Part shown: one piece after another, positions 21,707 to 30,602 of the stretch
How positions within the stretch are numbered: position 1 is the first letter of the stretch
Layout: each line of letters opens with the position of its first letter
Source: an uncultured Merdimonas sp.
Lineage (GTDB): Bacteria; Bacillota; Clostridia; Lachnospirales; Lachnospiraceae
Direction of reading: 5' to 3'
DNA: 32,316 nt
Assembly (NCBI GenBank): GCA_944378225.1
Contig: CALWGE010000030.1
Coordinates: 1 to 32,316 of the forward strand
Notes under the pieces: generated by a model
What the model saw: only the letters and a program-made list of their open reading frames with translations
What the model was told of the DNA's origin: nothing
Databases searched by the model: none
Position numbers and translations under genes: made by a program

Positions 21707-21748
21707 ATCTCCCCGGATGTTATGATAAAGAAAAACATCCGGGGAGGT
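21707..21748 (+). promoter_or_regulatory. Hairpin covering the Shine-Dalgarno of the PIN-PhoH gene
   Basis: CTCCCCGGATGTT (21709-21721) pairs perfectly with AACATCCGGGGAG (21734-21746) around a 12-base loop; two more pairs extend it to 21707-21748. The right arm contains the ribosome binding site GGGGAGG (21741-21747). The loop side contains an extended -10-like TGTTATGAT (21718-21726); if transcription starts from it, the left arm is not in the RNA. Confidence 0.6.
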
Positions 21749-21751
21749 ATT

Positions 21752-23128
21752 ATGAAAAAGACATATGTACTGGATACCAATGTGCTGATTCAGGCGCCCT
21801 ATGCGCTGCACTGCTTTGAAGAACATACGGTGGTACTGCCGCTTGTGGTTCTGGAAGAGCTGGATGGACTGAAAAGGGCTGAGGGAGAGCGGGGAGTAAA
21901 TGCCCGTACCGCTATCCGTATATTGGAAGAACTGCGTTTAAGCGGAGATCTGTTTGAGGGGACGAGGCTGCCGGAAGGCGGCCTTTTGCGTGTGGAAAAA
22001 AACTGTATCCATGTGGAGTTGCCCCCGGATCTGCCGGAGGATAAGGCAGATAACCGTATCTTGATGGTCTGCAGAGGACTGAAGGAACAGAATCCGGATG
22101 AAAAAGTTGTGCTGGTAACAAAGGACCTGGTTTTGCGCATCAAGGCAGATATCCTTGGTATTCAGGCGGAGGATTTTACAACGGAGCAGGTCAGCCCGGA
22201 CGATGCCCTCTATACTGGCAGGAACGAGGTTTATCTGCCGGAAGAGCTTGTAAAGGAATTTAAGAAAAACGGCGTTTCTTCCGATACTGTCTATCAGGTG
22301 GATGAATATGGAGAAAAAAAGAAGCCGGAGCTGGTGGAAAACGAATTTCTTGTGCTGCGTCTTGATCAGTCATCCAAAAAGACACTTCTGGGGAGAGTAG
22401 AGGGAAATCGAGTGGTACCTCTTGTCTATAAAAAGAGCAAACCTTACGGGGTTACACCGCGTAATGCAGGTCAGTATTTTCTTCAGGAGGCGCTGATGAC
22501 AGGAGCGGATAAAGCTCCTCTTGTTATCGTCAAGGGAATGGCAGGAACGGCAAAAACATTTTATTCTCTGGCAGTAGGACTGGAGAAGCTGTATAACAAT
22601 CCGAACGGCGAGTACCGGCGCATTGTTATCAGCCGTCCTAACGCTCAGTTCGATGACGATATTGGATTTCTTCCGGGGGATGAACAGGAAAAAATTGCTC
22701 CGATGATGCGCCCCGTTATTGATAATCTGGAGCAGCTTCTGGATTCTGATGACGGACACCGCTATGAGAATGAAATGCTTTTGCATGATAAGGTCAGTGA
22801 GATTTTTGAGCGCGGTCTGATTCAGACAGAAGCGCTGAACTTTATCCGGGGGCGTTCTATCGTGAAAACCTATCTGATCATTGATGAGGCGCAGAACATG
22901 ACGCCGAATCAGGTTAAGGGAATTATTACGCGTGCCGGACGGGGAACAAAAATTATACTGCTGGGTGACCCTCAGCAGATTGACAGGCCATTTCTTAATG
23001 AAAGGACGAATGGACTGAGTTACGCGGCGAAATATATGAAAGGGAGTCCTCTATGCTGGCAGATCAGTCTTTCTGCACAGGAGTGCGAACGGTCTGAACT
23101 GGCTATGGATGCCGTAAATAGACTGTAA
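21752..23128 (+). CDS. PIN-domain / PhoH-like ATPase (PhoH2, YlaK type)
   Basis: This 458-residue protein joins an N-terminal PIN nuclease domain (about 1-150) to a C-terminal PhoH ATPase (about 220-450), the architecture called PhoH2, reported as an RNA helicase/RNase. The PIN domain shows the acidic residues of VLDTNVLI, VVLEELDGLK and the later DNRILM and TKDLVLRIKA. The ATPase has Walker A GMAGTAKT (262-269), Walker B LIIDEAQN with D378-E379, and the sensor segment ILLGDPQQID. I choose ATG 21752, just after GGGGAGG; the in-frame ATG at 21722 lies in a hairpin loop without a ribosome binding site. Pho-box-like repeats upstream fit the phosphate link of the phoH name. Confidence 0.92.
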   Translation: MKKTYVLDTNVLIQAPYALHCFEEHTVVLPLVVLEELDGLKRAEGERGVNARTAIRILEELRLSGDLFEGTRLPEGGLLRVEKNCIHVELPPDLPEDKADNRILMVCRGLKEQNPDEKVVLVTKDLVLRIKADILGIQAEDFTTEQVSPDDALYTGRNEVYLPEELVKEFKKNGVSSDTVYQVDEYGEKKKPELVENEFLVLRLDQSSKKTLLGRVEGNRVVPLVYKKSKPYGVTPRNAGQYFLQEALMTGADKAPLVIVKGMAGTAKTFYSLAVGLEKLYNNPNGEYRRIVISRPNAQFDDDIGFLPGDEQEKIAPMMRPVIDNLEQLLDSDDGHRYENEMLLHDKVSEIFERGLIQTEALNFIRGRSIVKTYLIIDEAQNMTPNQVKGIITRAGRGTKIILLGDPQQIDRPFLNERTNGLSYAAKYMKGSPLCWQISLSAQECERSELAMDAVNRL

Positions 23129-23190
23129 AATATTTTGAAATTGTTATAATAATTATACAAATATTAAAAAAATAAACAATTTATTAAATG

Positions 23191-23217
23191 TTAGCAGTCT
23201 CTATTGACGAGTGCTAA
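23191..23217. promoter_or_regulatory. CIRCE element (HrcA operator)
   Basis: TTAGCAGTC (23191-23199), a 9-base spacer, and GAGTGCTAA (23209-23217) match the CIRCE consensus (TTAGCACTC-N9-GAGTGCTAA) with one mismatch in the left arm. It overlaps the -35 box of the hsp20 promoter, so HrcA should repress this gene under normal conditions. Confidence 0.92.
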
Positions 23218-23232
23218 CAAAGGTGGTATAAC
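23204..23232 (+). promoter_or_regulatory. Heat-shock promoter of hsp20
   Basis: TTGACG (23204-23209) and TATAAC (23227-23232) are separated by 17 bases, with the -35 inside the CIRCE element. The leader of about 117 bases holds two small hairpins (23270-23301 and 23318-23333). It also has TCCTCC at 23280-23285, which could pair with the ribosome binding site GGAGGA at 23343-23348. Confidence 0.78.
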
Positions 23233-23355
23233 ATACTCAGAACGAAGGAAGAGGAAAAAAGGAAAGAAATTTCCGGGAATCCTCCAAAAGCGTTCCGGAA
23301 AACAACAAGCTGGTAAAGCGGCGGATGAGCCGCAGAAAATAAGGAGGAATGAGTT

Positions 23356-23799
23356 ATGTTAATGCCGAGTATTTTTGGAGAAAGTTTACTGGATGATTTT
23401 ATGAATGATTTTACATTTCCGCGTACAGGAATCAGAACTTATGGAAAAGAGGCGGTAAATCTGATGCGTACCGATGTGAAGGAAACGCCTTCCGCTTATG
23501 AACTTGAGATAGAACTTCCTGGTGTAAAGAAAGAGGATGTGAAAGCGGAACTGAAAGACGGTTATATGACCATCACTGCTTCCACAGACAGCAAGAAGGA
23601 AGAGAAGCAGGAAAACGGATCCTATATCCGCAGAGAACGCTATACAGGAACCTGCAGCAGACGCTTCTATGTCGGCAGTGATATGAAGCAGGAGGATATC
23701 AAGGCGAAGTTCGAGAACGGCATTCTGAAGGTAACCGTACCGAAGAAGGAAGAAAAGCCCGCAGTAGAGACGAACAGTTATATTACCATTGAAGGGTGA
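23356..23799 (+). CDS. hsp20: Hsp20 / alpha-crystallin small heat-shock protein
   Basis: This 147-residue protein is a small heat-shock chaperone that holds unfolding proteins in solution without ATP. The alpha-crystallin domain spans about residues 35-138, with YELEIELPGVKKEDVKAELKDG at its start, the RRERYTGTCSRRFYV strand pair, and the terminal NGILKVTVPK motif. The N-terminus MLMPSIFGESLLDDFMNDF is the usual short hydrophobic arm. AAGGAGG lies about eight bases before the ATG. Control by HrcA is predicted from the CIRCE element upstream. The DnaJ-like gene follows 144 bases later, making a small heat-shock cluster. Confidence 0.95.
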   Translation: MLMPSIFGESLLDDFMNDFTFPRTGIRTYGKEAVNLMRTDVKETPSAYELEIELPGVKKEDVKAELKDGYMTITASTDSKKEEKQENGSYIRRERYTGTCSRRFYVGSDMKQEDIKAKFENGILKVTVPKKEEKPAVETNSYITIEG

Positions 23800-23827
23800 G
23801 CCCTTTTCACATAAAGTCAGACAGAAG

Positions 23828-23861
23828 AACGGGGATGCGGGCAAAAGCCCGCGTCCCCGTT
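23828..23861 (+). terminator. GC-rich hairpin after hsp20
   Basis: A 15-bp stem with one G-T pair (23828-23842 with 23847-23861) closes an AAAA loop. No T-tract follows, so it may be a transcript-stabilising or partial terminator structure between hsp20 and the DnaJ-like gene. Confidence 0.6.
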
Positions 23862-23943
23862 TGCTGAAATGAAACAGGAACAGAAACAGGAACAGGCAGA
23901 GCGACCGGAATGACAGGATGTCCGGACTGGGAGGTGAGAGCAG

Positions 23944-24960
23944 ATGAAAAGAGATTATTATGAGGTGCTTGGTATCGGAAAACAGGCGGATGAGAAAGAA
24001 ATCAAGAAAGCATACCGGAAACTGGCAAAAAAATATCACCCGGACACGAATCCGGGAGACAGGACAGCAGAGCAGAAATTTAAAGAAGTGACCGAGGCCT
24101 ATAATGTTTTAAGTGATCCTGAAAAGAAGAAATTATATGACCAGTTCGGATTCGCAGCCTTTGATGAAACTGGAGGAGCAAGAACTTCAGGCACAGGCGC
24201 GGGAGGTTCCGGTTTCTATGGCGGCTTCAGACACGGCGGATTTGGTCAGGGCGGCTTCGGCACAGGAAGTTATCGTTCCGGCGACGGGACTTATCATGAA
24301 TTCCATTTTGACGGAAACGGAAATATGGATGACATGTTTGGAGATATTTTCGGGAATATGTTCCGTGGAGGCGGAAAGGGTTTTGGCGGCAGCGCATCCT
24401 GGAAGGGAGAGGATCTGCATGCGGACATCACAGTAGGATTTGACGAGGCTGCTTTTGGATGCGATAAGACAATTCATATCCAGCCGGCAGACGGAAGAGG
24501 CGGTGTTCAGTCCTTAAGTGTACACATTCCCGCAGGAATTGACGAGGGACAGAGCGTACGGCTGAGAGGGAAAGGCCATCCGGGAGCCGGAGGCGGAGAA
24601 AATGGGGATTTGATGCTGAAAGTTCATATTGCACCGAAGGCAGGTTATGAGCGCAGGGGCATGGACGTTTATACAACGGCAGATATTCCGTTCACCACAG
24701 CCGTGTTTGGCGGAGAGGTAAGTTTTCAGACGCTTTATGGCAATGTCATGTGCAAGGTTCCGGCCGGAACACAGTCAGGAAAGAAAATCCGTCTGCGGGG
24801 CAAGGGAATCGTTTCCATGAAAGACAGCAGGGTTCACGGCGATCAGTATGTCACCATACAGATTCAGGTACCGACACAGCTGACGCCGGAAGAGCGGCAG
24901 AAACTGAAAGAGTATGAAGCTCTTACGAAAGCGAGAGGACGCAGAGGAAGGGCCGCTTAA
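23944..24960 (+). CDS. DnaJ-like co-chaperone without zinc finger (CbpA type)
   Basis: This 338-residue Hsp40 has an N-terminal J domain (1-67) with the HPD motif at residues 32-34 ([10 protein letters not shown]), which stimulates the ATPase of DnaK. A glycine/phenylalanine-rich linker follows (about 75-150), then the two-part peptide-binding C-terminal domain (about 160-330; [19 protein letters not shown] and [17 protein letters not shown] are the repeated strands). The CxxCxGxG zinc repeats of classical DnaJ are absent, so it is a type-II, CbpA-like protein. GGGAGGTG precedes the ATG. It follows hsp20 on the same strand and may share its heat-shock transcript, depending on read-through of the hairpin at 23828-23861. 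Confidence 0.93.
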   Translation: MKRDYYEVLGIGKQADEKEIKKAYRKLAKKYHPDTNPGDRTAEQKFKEVTEAYNVLSDPEKKKLYDQFGFAAFDETGGARTSGTGAGGSGFYGGFRHGGFGQGGFGTGSYRSGDGTYHEFHFDGNGNMDDMFGDIFGNMFRGGGKGFGGSASWKGEDLHADITVGFDEAAFGCDKTIHIQPADGRGGVQSLSVHIPAGIDEGQSVRLRGKGHPGAGGGENGDLMLKVHIAPKAGYERRGMDVYTTADIPFTTAVFGGEVSFQTLYGNVMCKVPAGTQSGKKIRLRGKGIVSMKDSRVHGDQYVTIQIQVPTQLTPEERQKLKEYEALTKARGRRGRAA

Positions 24961-24971
24961 TACTGCGGCCC
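24950..24971. terminator. Short GC stem between convergent DnaJ-like and TetR genes
   Basis: GGGCCGC (24950-24956) and GCGGCCC (24965-24971) form a 7-bp stem with an 8-base loop across the DnaJ-like stop codon. T-runs are missing, so its role as terminator is uncertain. Confidence 0.4.
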
Positions 24972-24981
24972 AAAGCGTTAT

Positions 24982-25557
24982 TCAAAGAGTAAGTTTTGCG
25001 GTGTTTGCCACCAGTCTGTGGAGAAGTTCCGCCATATGCTTCACTGACTGCTGCTGTTCCGCGCAGAGCCAGGTTTTGATCATTCCCACGCAGCCTTTCA
25101 GACAGAAGGCATAAATATAAGGGGTGTCCGGGTGTTCATGAAGGGAGAAGCGGTAGTTCAGCTGTCTGAATACGGTCTCGGCTATCAGTTTTTCCATTCT
25201 TTCTACAAATACCATATCGCCGTTGGAACCGAGAAGGGCGACACAGATGTCCTTATGATTATCAAGAATTGTCAGAAGCTGTTCTGCCAGAAGATAGTGA
25301 CAGCTTTCATCTTCAGTATTTACAGGATTTTCTTCAATCGCATGTGAGACCTCTTCCATCAGTTCATTTTCGATGCTTTCCAGCATCTGATAGATATCTG
25401 TATAATGAAGATAAAAGGTAGAGCGGTTGATATCCACTTCCTCTACAAGTTCCTTAACGGTGATTTCTTTAATACTCTTTTTCTCCATGAGGCGAGCAAG
25501 CCCGGCCCGCAGCTGCGCCTTGGTTTTTCGAATTCTTCGGTCAATCTTTTCTGACAT
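24982..25557 (-). CDS. TetR family transcriptional regulator
   Basis: This 191-residue protein has the TetR plan: an N-terminal HTH (about 8-55, with SIKEITVKELVEEVDINRSTFYLHYTDIYQM, the characteristic recognition helix and the F-Y-x-H/Y motif) and an all-helical ligand domain. I place the start at 25557, eight bases after GGAGG; the upstream in-frame ATG codons overlap that site. It is divergent from the YhgE/Pip gene, a common pairing in Firmicutes, and probably represses it. Three copies of TTAATAGA in the shared intergenic region are good candidates for its operator. The ligand is unknown. Confidence 0.9.
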   Translation of the reverse strand: MSEKIDRRIRKTKAQLRAGLARLMEKKSIKEITVKELVEEVDINRSTFYLHYTDIYQMLESIENELMEEVSHAIEENPVNTEDESCHYLLAEQLLTILDNHKDICVALLGSNGDMVFVERMEKLIAETVFRQLNYRFSLHEHPDTPYIYAFCLKGCVGMIKTWLCAEQQQSVKHMAELLHRLVANTAKLTL

Positions 25558-25623
25558 TATCATTTCCTCCAATCATATCCTGGAAAAGCAGCTCTTTTTT
25601 GTATAAAATGCAGATTCGCAGAA

Positions 25624-25770
25624 TTAATAGACATTCAGCAGAAGATTGTTGATTAATGAACATACCATAGTTTATTTGCTGGTTGTCGTATACTTTTTGT
25701 TTTAGTATAATACGTCACATACATAAAATCAACACTGTATCTATTAATAGAATAAAAGTATGTTAATAGA
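25624..25770. promoter_or_regulatory. TTAATAGA repeats, probable TetR operators
   Basis: TTAATAGA occurs at 25624-25631, 25744-25751 and 25763-25770. The middle copy is part of a perfect 12-bp palindrome, TCTATTAATAGA (25740-25751). The sites flank the YhgE promoter and lie near the presumed tetR promoter. Confidence 0.5.
25683..25711 (+). promoter_or_regulatory. Promoter of the YhgE/Pip gene
   Basis: TTGTCG (25683-25688) and a perfect TATAAT (25706-25711) are 17 bases apart, giving a start near 25718 and a leader of about 100 bases that includes two TTAATAGA copies. Confidence 0.7.
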
Positions 25771-25817
25771 AACTGATTTGATTATTAGATCAGATATAGT
25801 GAAAGAAAGGGATGTGT

Positions 25818-28770
25818 ATGTTGAAAAAAGAGTGGAAAAGTCTGTTTCAAAACAAGATCCTGCTGCTTGTTGTTATTGCAGTTATTATGATTCCTGTTCA
25901 TCTATGCAGGACTGTTCCTGAAATCCATGTGGGATCCATATGGGGAGGTAAGCCATCTTCCGGTGGCTGTAGTAAATAAGGATAAGCCGGTGGAATATGA
26001 AGGAACTACGCTGAATGTGGGTGAAGAATTAATTGAGAATCTGGAAGAAAATGATTCTCTCGCATTTCATTTTGTAGACAGCCGCGTGGCGGAAGAAGGA
26101 CTCGAAAAGGGAATTTATTATATGGTTATTACCATCCCGGAGGAGTTTTCGGCAAATGCTGCTACCTTAATGGATGAAACACCCAGTAAGATGGTCCTGC
26201 AGTATGAAACCAATCCTGGTACGAACTATATTGCGTCAAAGCTGAGCGAATCAGCCCTTGTCAAGATCCGGGATGCAGTCGCTTCGCAGGTAACGGAGAC
26301 GTATGCGCAGACGGTTTTTGACCAGATTGCACAGGCCGGTGACGGGATGCAGGAAGCTGCTGACGGCGCAGGGAAGCTGAAAGACGGACTGACGGAGGCC
26401 TCAGACGGAAGCAAAAGTCTTGCGGATAATCTGAAGGTGCTTGCGTCCAGTACACTGACCTTTGAAGATGGGGCAGAAACGCTGACCAACGGACTGAAAG
26501 ATTATACAGACGGAGTGGCCCGGGTAGATGATGGCGCAAAGCAGCTTCGGGACGGAGTTAAAACTCTGACGGGAAAAGTACCGGAGCTTACAGAAGGGGT
26601 AACGCAGCTGAACGGCGGACTGAAAGATTACACAGACGGAGTGGCCCGGCTGAATCAGAATTCGCAGCCGCTGAAAGACGGAGCAGACAGTCTTGCTTCC
26701 GGCTCTGAAGAGCTGAGTCAGGGAACCCAGGCACTTTCTTCCGGAGCAGAAAAGTATATCAGCGGTGCAGATATGCTGGCGGAAAGTACAACTGCTTATG
26801 TGGCCGGAGCCTCGAAACTGGCGGAAGGCGCAAAGCAGCTGTCAGGTCTGGAGAATCTTTCTGAGGTGTCTTCGGCCGTTTCTCAGCTGAACACGGCAGT
26901 TTCTGTGGGAAGCAGTTCCACCCCGGCGCTGAAGGATGGAACCATGCAGCTGGAAACGGGGCTTGGAGCTCTGTATGAGCAGCTTAATGCCCTGACGGCA
27001 GACACACAGAGCGGGAAAGAAGCAGTGAGCGGGGAGAACGCAGAGAGTGCAGAAAATACAGGGAATGGGGATGCTGCAATTTCTGATGCTCTGGCTCAGA
27101 TCGGAGATATGGTTTCCAGGCATGATGATGAGGTGGCCGGTGCGCTGGAAAGCGCAGACAGTCAGATTGCCTCTGCTGTTTCCCTCATGAGCCAGGCTGC
27201 AGAAGAGCTGGGAGAAATTCAGGCAGGTGCAGATGAAAATGGAATGATTTCGGCAGACAGCCTGGACAGTCTGGTTTCCGGACTCAGTGATTCAGCAGAC
27301 AGTCTGACTGGTGGAAACGCTGCTTCTGTAACTGGCCTGTCACCTTCTGTGGATGAAATCCTTGAAAAAGTATCCGGTATGCAGGGCGGAAAGCAGGCGT
27401 CTGTGAATACAGCATCATCCGGTGATGTGCTTTCTTCTATGAAAATATTGGTTCAGCAGCTTTATGAGGGAGCAAAACAGGTAAATACCGGAACACAGGC
27501 TGTTGCGGGGGCGCTGGAAACGCTGGACGAAAGAACGGCTGCATTCCCGGAGGCCGCACAGGGAATGAAGGAATTAAACGCAGGCTTTGCGGCCCTGTCT
27601 GCAAATAATGATACCCTTACGGAAGGAGCGTCTGAGCTGAAAGCGGCCGGAACAGAGCTTTCTGAAAAACTTCCGGGTCTTCTTTCCGGAGCAGATACAC
27701 TGGCGGGAGGAGCAAAGACCCTGAGTGAGGGGGTAAAAGCTTATACAGCCGGAGCTGCCGCCCTGGATTCCGGCAGTGCGGCGCTTACAAATGGAGGCCG
27801 GAAGCTGGCAGAAGGAGCAGCGGCTTTGGCGGATGGAGCCGGGACGCTGGAAAACGGTACGGATACTCTGTATCAGGGAACTCAGAAGCTGATGGAAAAC
27901 AATGGAGCTCTGAATGACGGAGCACGTCAGCTGACTGATGGGGCAGCGCAGATTCAAAGCGGAGCGTCTCAGCTTTACGAGGGCTCCAGAGAATTAGACG
28001 ACGGAATGAAACAGCTGGAGGATGGATCTGCTGTCCTTTCCGAAAGCCTGGCAGAAGGAGCGGAAGAGATGAACAGCATTCATGCAGATAATGACATGAT
28101 TGAGATGTTTGCGGCTCCGGTAGAGGATTCAGAAATCAGGATGACTGAGGTGGAGAATAATGGTCATGCCATGGCTCCTTATATGATGTCGGTGGGTCTC
28201 TGGGTGGGAGCTCTGGCCTTTTGCCTGATGTATCCGCTGACTGAATACCGCGGAAAGCTGAAATCAGGTTTTGCATGGTGGGCAGGTAAGGCTTCTGTTC
28301 TGTATCCGGTGGCTGTTCTTCAGGGGGTTCTGCTGATTGGCCTTCTGCATGTACTTGACGGATTTACGCCGGTGGAAATGACGAAAACAGTTCTGTTTGC
28401 CTGTCTGACCGCGATGACTTTTACCTCGATTATGTACTTCTTTAACGTGGCGCTTGGCAAAATAGGAAGTTTTCTGATGCTTGTCTTTATGGTGGTTCAG
28501 CTGGCCGGATCCGCAGGAACCTATCCTGTGGAGCTATCGCCACCCTTTGTAGCCAGAATTCACGCTTATGTACCGTTCACCTATACGGTTAATGCGTTCC
28601 GAAGTACAATCTGCGGAGGAACAAGTATTGCGGAATCTGTGAAGGTGCTGACTCTTCTGTTCTGTATTTTTACAGGGCTTACGATTCTGCAGTTCCACCT
28701 GATGGCGAAGAAGAAGAAAGAAAATAAAGAAACCGTTCACGACTGGCTGGAAGCAAAAGGCCTGGCGTGA
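25818..28770 (+). CDS. YhgE/Pip family membrane protein, N-terminus frameshifted
   Basis: The gene encodes a YhgE/Pip protein (phage infection protein, ABC-2-like) of about 983 residues. The true start is ATG 25818 with AAAGGG upstream (MLKKEWKSLFQNKILLLVV), giving the first membrane helix. One extra T near 25897-25898 shifts the frame after Val27, and the shifted frame stops at residue 53. Without that T the sequence reads on as IYAGLFLKSMWDPYGE into an intact frame running from ATG 25927 to 28770. The body holds a long helical region of repeated D-G-A-x-x-L-x-x-G units (about residues 140-760) and five or six C-terminal membrane helices. ATG 25927 has no ribosome binding site and lacks the first helix, so it is an unlikely start. 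Cause: mutation or sequencing error. Confidence 0.82.
25895..25900 (+). other. Frameshift site (extra T) in the YhgE/Pip gene
   Basis: The sequence CCTGTTCATC gives Pro-Val-His; deleting one T gives Pro-Val-Ile-Tyr-Ala-Gly, which joins the upstream membrane helix to the downstream intact frame. No slippery heptamer or stimulatory structure typical of programmed frameshifting is evident. Confidence 0.75.
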
Positions 28771-28777
28771 CGGACAG

Positions 28778-28823
28778 ACTCCCTTTCAGACAGGCGGGAA
28801 GCCTGGGTGAAAGGGAGTTTTTT
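28778..28823 (+). terminator. Terminator after the YhgE/Pip gene
   Basis: ACTCCCTTTCA (28778-28788) pairs with TGAAAGGGAGT (28808-28818), enclosing a nested CAGGC/GCCTG hairpin (28791-28805), and a run of T follows. It is a strong intrinsic terminator separating this gene from the ecf operon. Confidence 0.92.
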
Positions 28824-28824
28824 C

Positions 28825-28853
28825 TTGCAAAACCCCCGCAGATAGTATAAAAT
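28825..28853 (+). promoter_or_regulatory. Promoter of the ecfA1-ecfA2-ecfT-truA operon
   Basis: TTGCAA (28825-28830) and TAAAAT (28848-28853) are separated by 17 bases, right after the preceding terminator. The transcript would start near 28860. Confidence 0.6.
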
Positions 28854-28908
28854 AAGCTGAAATGTCCAAATGGGAAGTGAAAAGAAACAGATGGAAAACA
28901 GGACGGAA

Positions 28909-29754
28909 ATGATTAAAGCAGATAAGCTTGTATACAATTATAGAAAATATGATGAAGAAGGCCGGGAGAAAGAGACGATCCGTGCCGTGGACGGAGTAAG
29001 CTTCGATGTGCAGAAAGGCGATTTTATAGCAGTGCTGGGACATAACGGTTCCGGAAAGTCTACGCTGGCCAAGCACATCAATGCGCTGCTGACACCCAGC
29101 GAAGGAACTCTCTGGGTGAACGGCATGGATACCAGCGATGAGGATCATCTCTGGGATGTCCGCCAGAGCGCAGGCATGGTATTTCAGAATCCGGACAATC
29201 AGATTATCGGAACGATTGTGGAAGAGGACGTAGGTTTTGGACCTGAGAATATGGGAATCCCCACAAATGAAATCTGGGAAAGAGTAGAGGAGAGTCTGAA
29301 AGCGGTGAATATGCTGAAATACAGGCATCATTCCCCGAACAGGCTGTCCGGAGGCCAGAAGCAGCGTGTGGCGATTGCCGGTGTGGTAGCGATGCACCCC
29401 AAGTGCATCGTGCTGGATGAACCCACTGCCATGCTGGATCCCAACGGCAGAAAGGAAGTTATCCGGGCAGTGCGGGCCCTGAATCAGGTGGAAGATATTA
29501 CAGTTATCCTCATTACACATTATATGGAAGAAGTTATTTACGCGAATAAAGTTCTTGTGATGGATGACGGTAAAGTGGTGATGCAGGGAACACCCCGGGA
29601 GATCTTTTCCCAGGTGGATACGCTGAAGTCTTACCGGCTGGACGTGCCCCAGGCGACGCTGCTGGCATGGGAACTGAAGAAGGCGGGGCTTGACCTGCCC
29701 GACGGAATTCTGACGAGAGAGGAACTGGTGGAAGCCTTATGTCGATTGTATTAG
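28909..29754 (+). CDS. ecfA1: ECF transporter ATPase EcfA1
   Basis: This protein of about 281 residues is one of the two ATPases that power energy-coupling-factor transporters for vitamins and transition metals. Walker A is GHNGSGKST, the Q-loop segment [10 protein letters not shown] is the family form, the signature is LSGGQKQR, and Walker B is [13 protein letters not shown], with the switch His in ITHYMEE. I choose ATG 28909 because AGGA lies five bases before the following spacer and the product begins [11 protein letters not shown] as in relatives; in-frame ATG codons at 28870 and 28891 lack a good site. The 3' end overlaps ecfA2 by 16 bases. No S-component gene is in the window, so the module probably serves several unlinked EcfS proteins. 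Confidence 0.95.
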   Translation: MIKADKLVYNYRKYDEEGREKETIRAVDGVSFDVQKGDFIAVLGHNGSGKSTLAKHINALLTPSEGTLWVNGMDTSDEDHLWDVRQSAGMVFQNPDNQIIGTIVEEDVGFGPENMGIPTNEIWERVEESLKAVNMLKYRHHSPNRLSGGQKQRVAIAGVVAMHPKCIVLDEPTAMLDPNGRKEVIRAVRALNQVEDITVILITHYMEEVIYANKVLVMDDGKVVMQGTPREIFSQVDTLKSYRLDVPQATLLAWELKKAGLDLPDGILTREELVEALCRLY

Positions 29755-30602
29755 AACATGTAACCTATACTTACAGTCCGGATACGGCTTATGAAATTCA
29801 TGCGCTGAAGGACGTGAACCTGGAGATCAAAGACGGCCAGTTCATCGGTCTTATCGGACATACGGGTTCCGGTAAATCCACACTGGTTCAGCATCTGAAC
29901 GGTCTGGTAAAAGCCACTTCAGGACACATTTATTTTAATGGAGAAGATATCTATGCCCCAGGGTATGATATGCGGAAGCTTCGCAGCAAGGTAGGGCTGG
30001 TGTTCCAGTATCCGGAGCATCAGCTTTTTGAGGTAGATGTTTTAAGTGACGTCTGCTTCGGTCCAAAGAATCAGGGACTTTCTCAGGAAGAGGCTCAGAA
30101 GCGTGCCAGAGAAGCTTTGCGCATGGTTGGTCTTTCGGAAGAATATGAGAAACAGTCCCCCTTTGAGCTGTCCGGAGGTCAGAAACGCCGCGTTGCTATC
30201 GCCGGCGTACTTGCCATGGAGCCGGAGGTGCTGATTCTGGACGAGCCTACTGCCGGCCTCGACCCCAGAGGACGGGATGAGATTCTGGATGAAATCAGTT
30301 ATCTCCATAAGGAACGGGGCATTACTGTAATCCTCGTTTCTCACAGTATGGAAGATGTGGCAAAGTATGTGGAGCGGATTATCGTCATGAATCAGGGCGA
30401 GGTCCTGCATGACGGAGCTCCACGGGAAGTGTTCCGTCATTATAAGGAACTGGAGAGTGTAGGACTGGCGGCGCCCCAGGTGACTTATATTATGCATACC
30501 CTGAAAGAACGGGGATTTGATGCGGATGAGGACGCGACTACGATAGAAGAAGCGAAGGAAACGATTCTGGAAGCCTTCAGGAAGAAGGGAAAGAAGATAT
30601 GA
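29739..30602 (+). CDS. ecfA2: ECF transporter ATPase EcfA2
   Basis: This 287-residue protein is the second ECF ATPase and pairs with EcfA1. It shows Walker [10 protein letters not shown], the Q-loop [12 protein letters not shown] (the Y-P-E-x-Q-L-F form is characteristic of EcfA2), signature LSGGQKRR, Walker [14 protein letters not shown] and switch VSHSMED. The C-terminal extension (about 240-287) with [15 protein letters not shown] is the family's coupling region. Its start lies within the end of ecfA1 and its stop overlaps the ecfT start (ATGA), so translation is coupled along the operon. Confidence 0.96.
   Translation: MSIVLEHVTYTYSPDTAYEIHALKDVNLEIKDGQFIGLIGHTGSGKSTLVQHLNGLVKATSGHIYFNGEDIYAPGYDMRKLRSKVGLVFQYPEHQLFEVDVLSDVCFGPKNQGLSQEEAQKRAREALRMVGLSEEYEKQSPFELSGGQKRRVAIAGVLAMEPEVLILDEPTAGLDPRGRDEILDEISYLHKERGITVILVSHSMEDVAKYVERIIVMNQGEVLHDGAPREVFRHYKELESVGLAAPQVTYIMHTLKERGFDADEDATTIEEAKETILEAFRKKGKKI

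Noticed and set aside
25897-25898. Programmed +1 frameshifting in the YhgE/Pip gene
   Set aside because: No rare-codon or stop-codon slippery site and no stimulatory structure is visible at the shift; mutation or sequencing error is simpler.
26330-28060. Repetitive D-G-A-x-x-L-x-x-G coding repeats as a DNA tandem repeat
   Set aside because: The repetition is at protein level with diverged codons and is normal for the helical domain of YhgE/Pip proteins.
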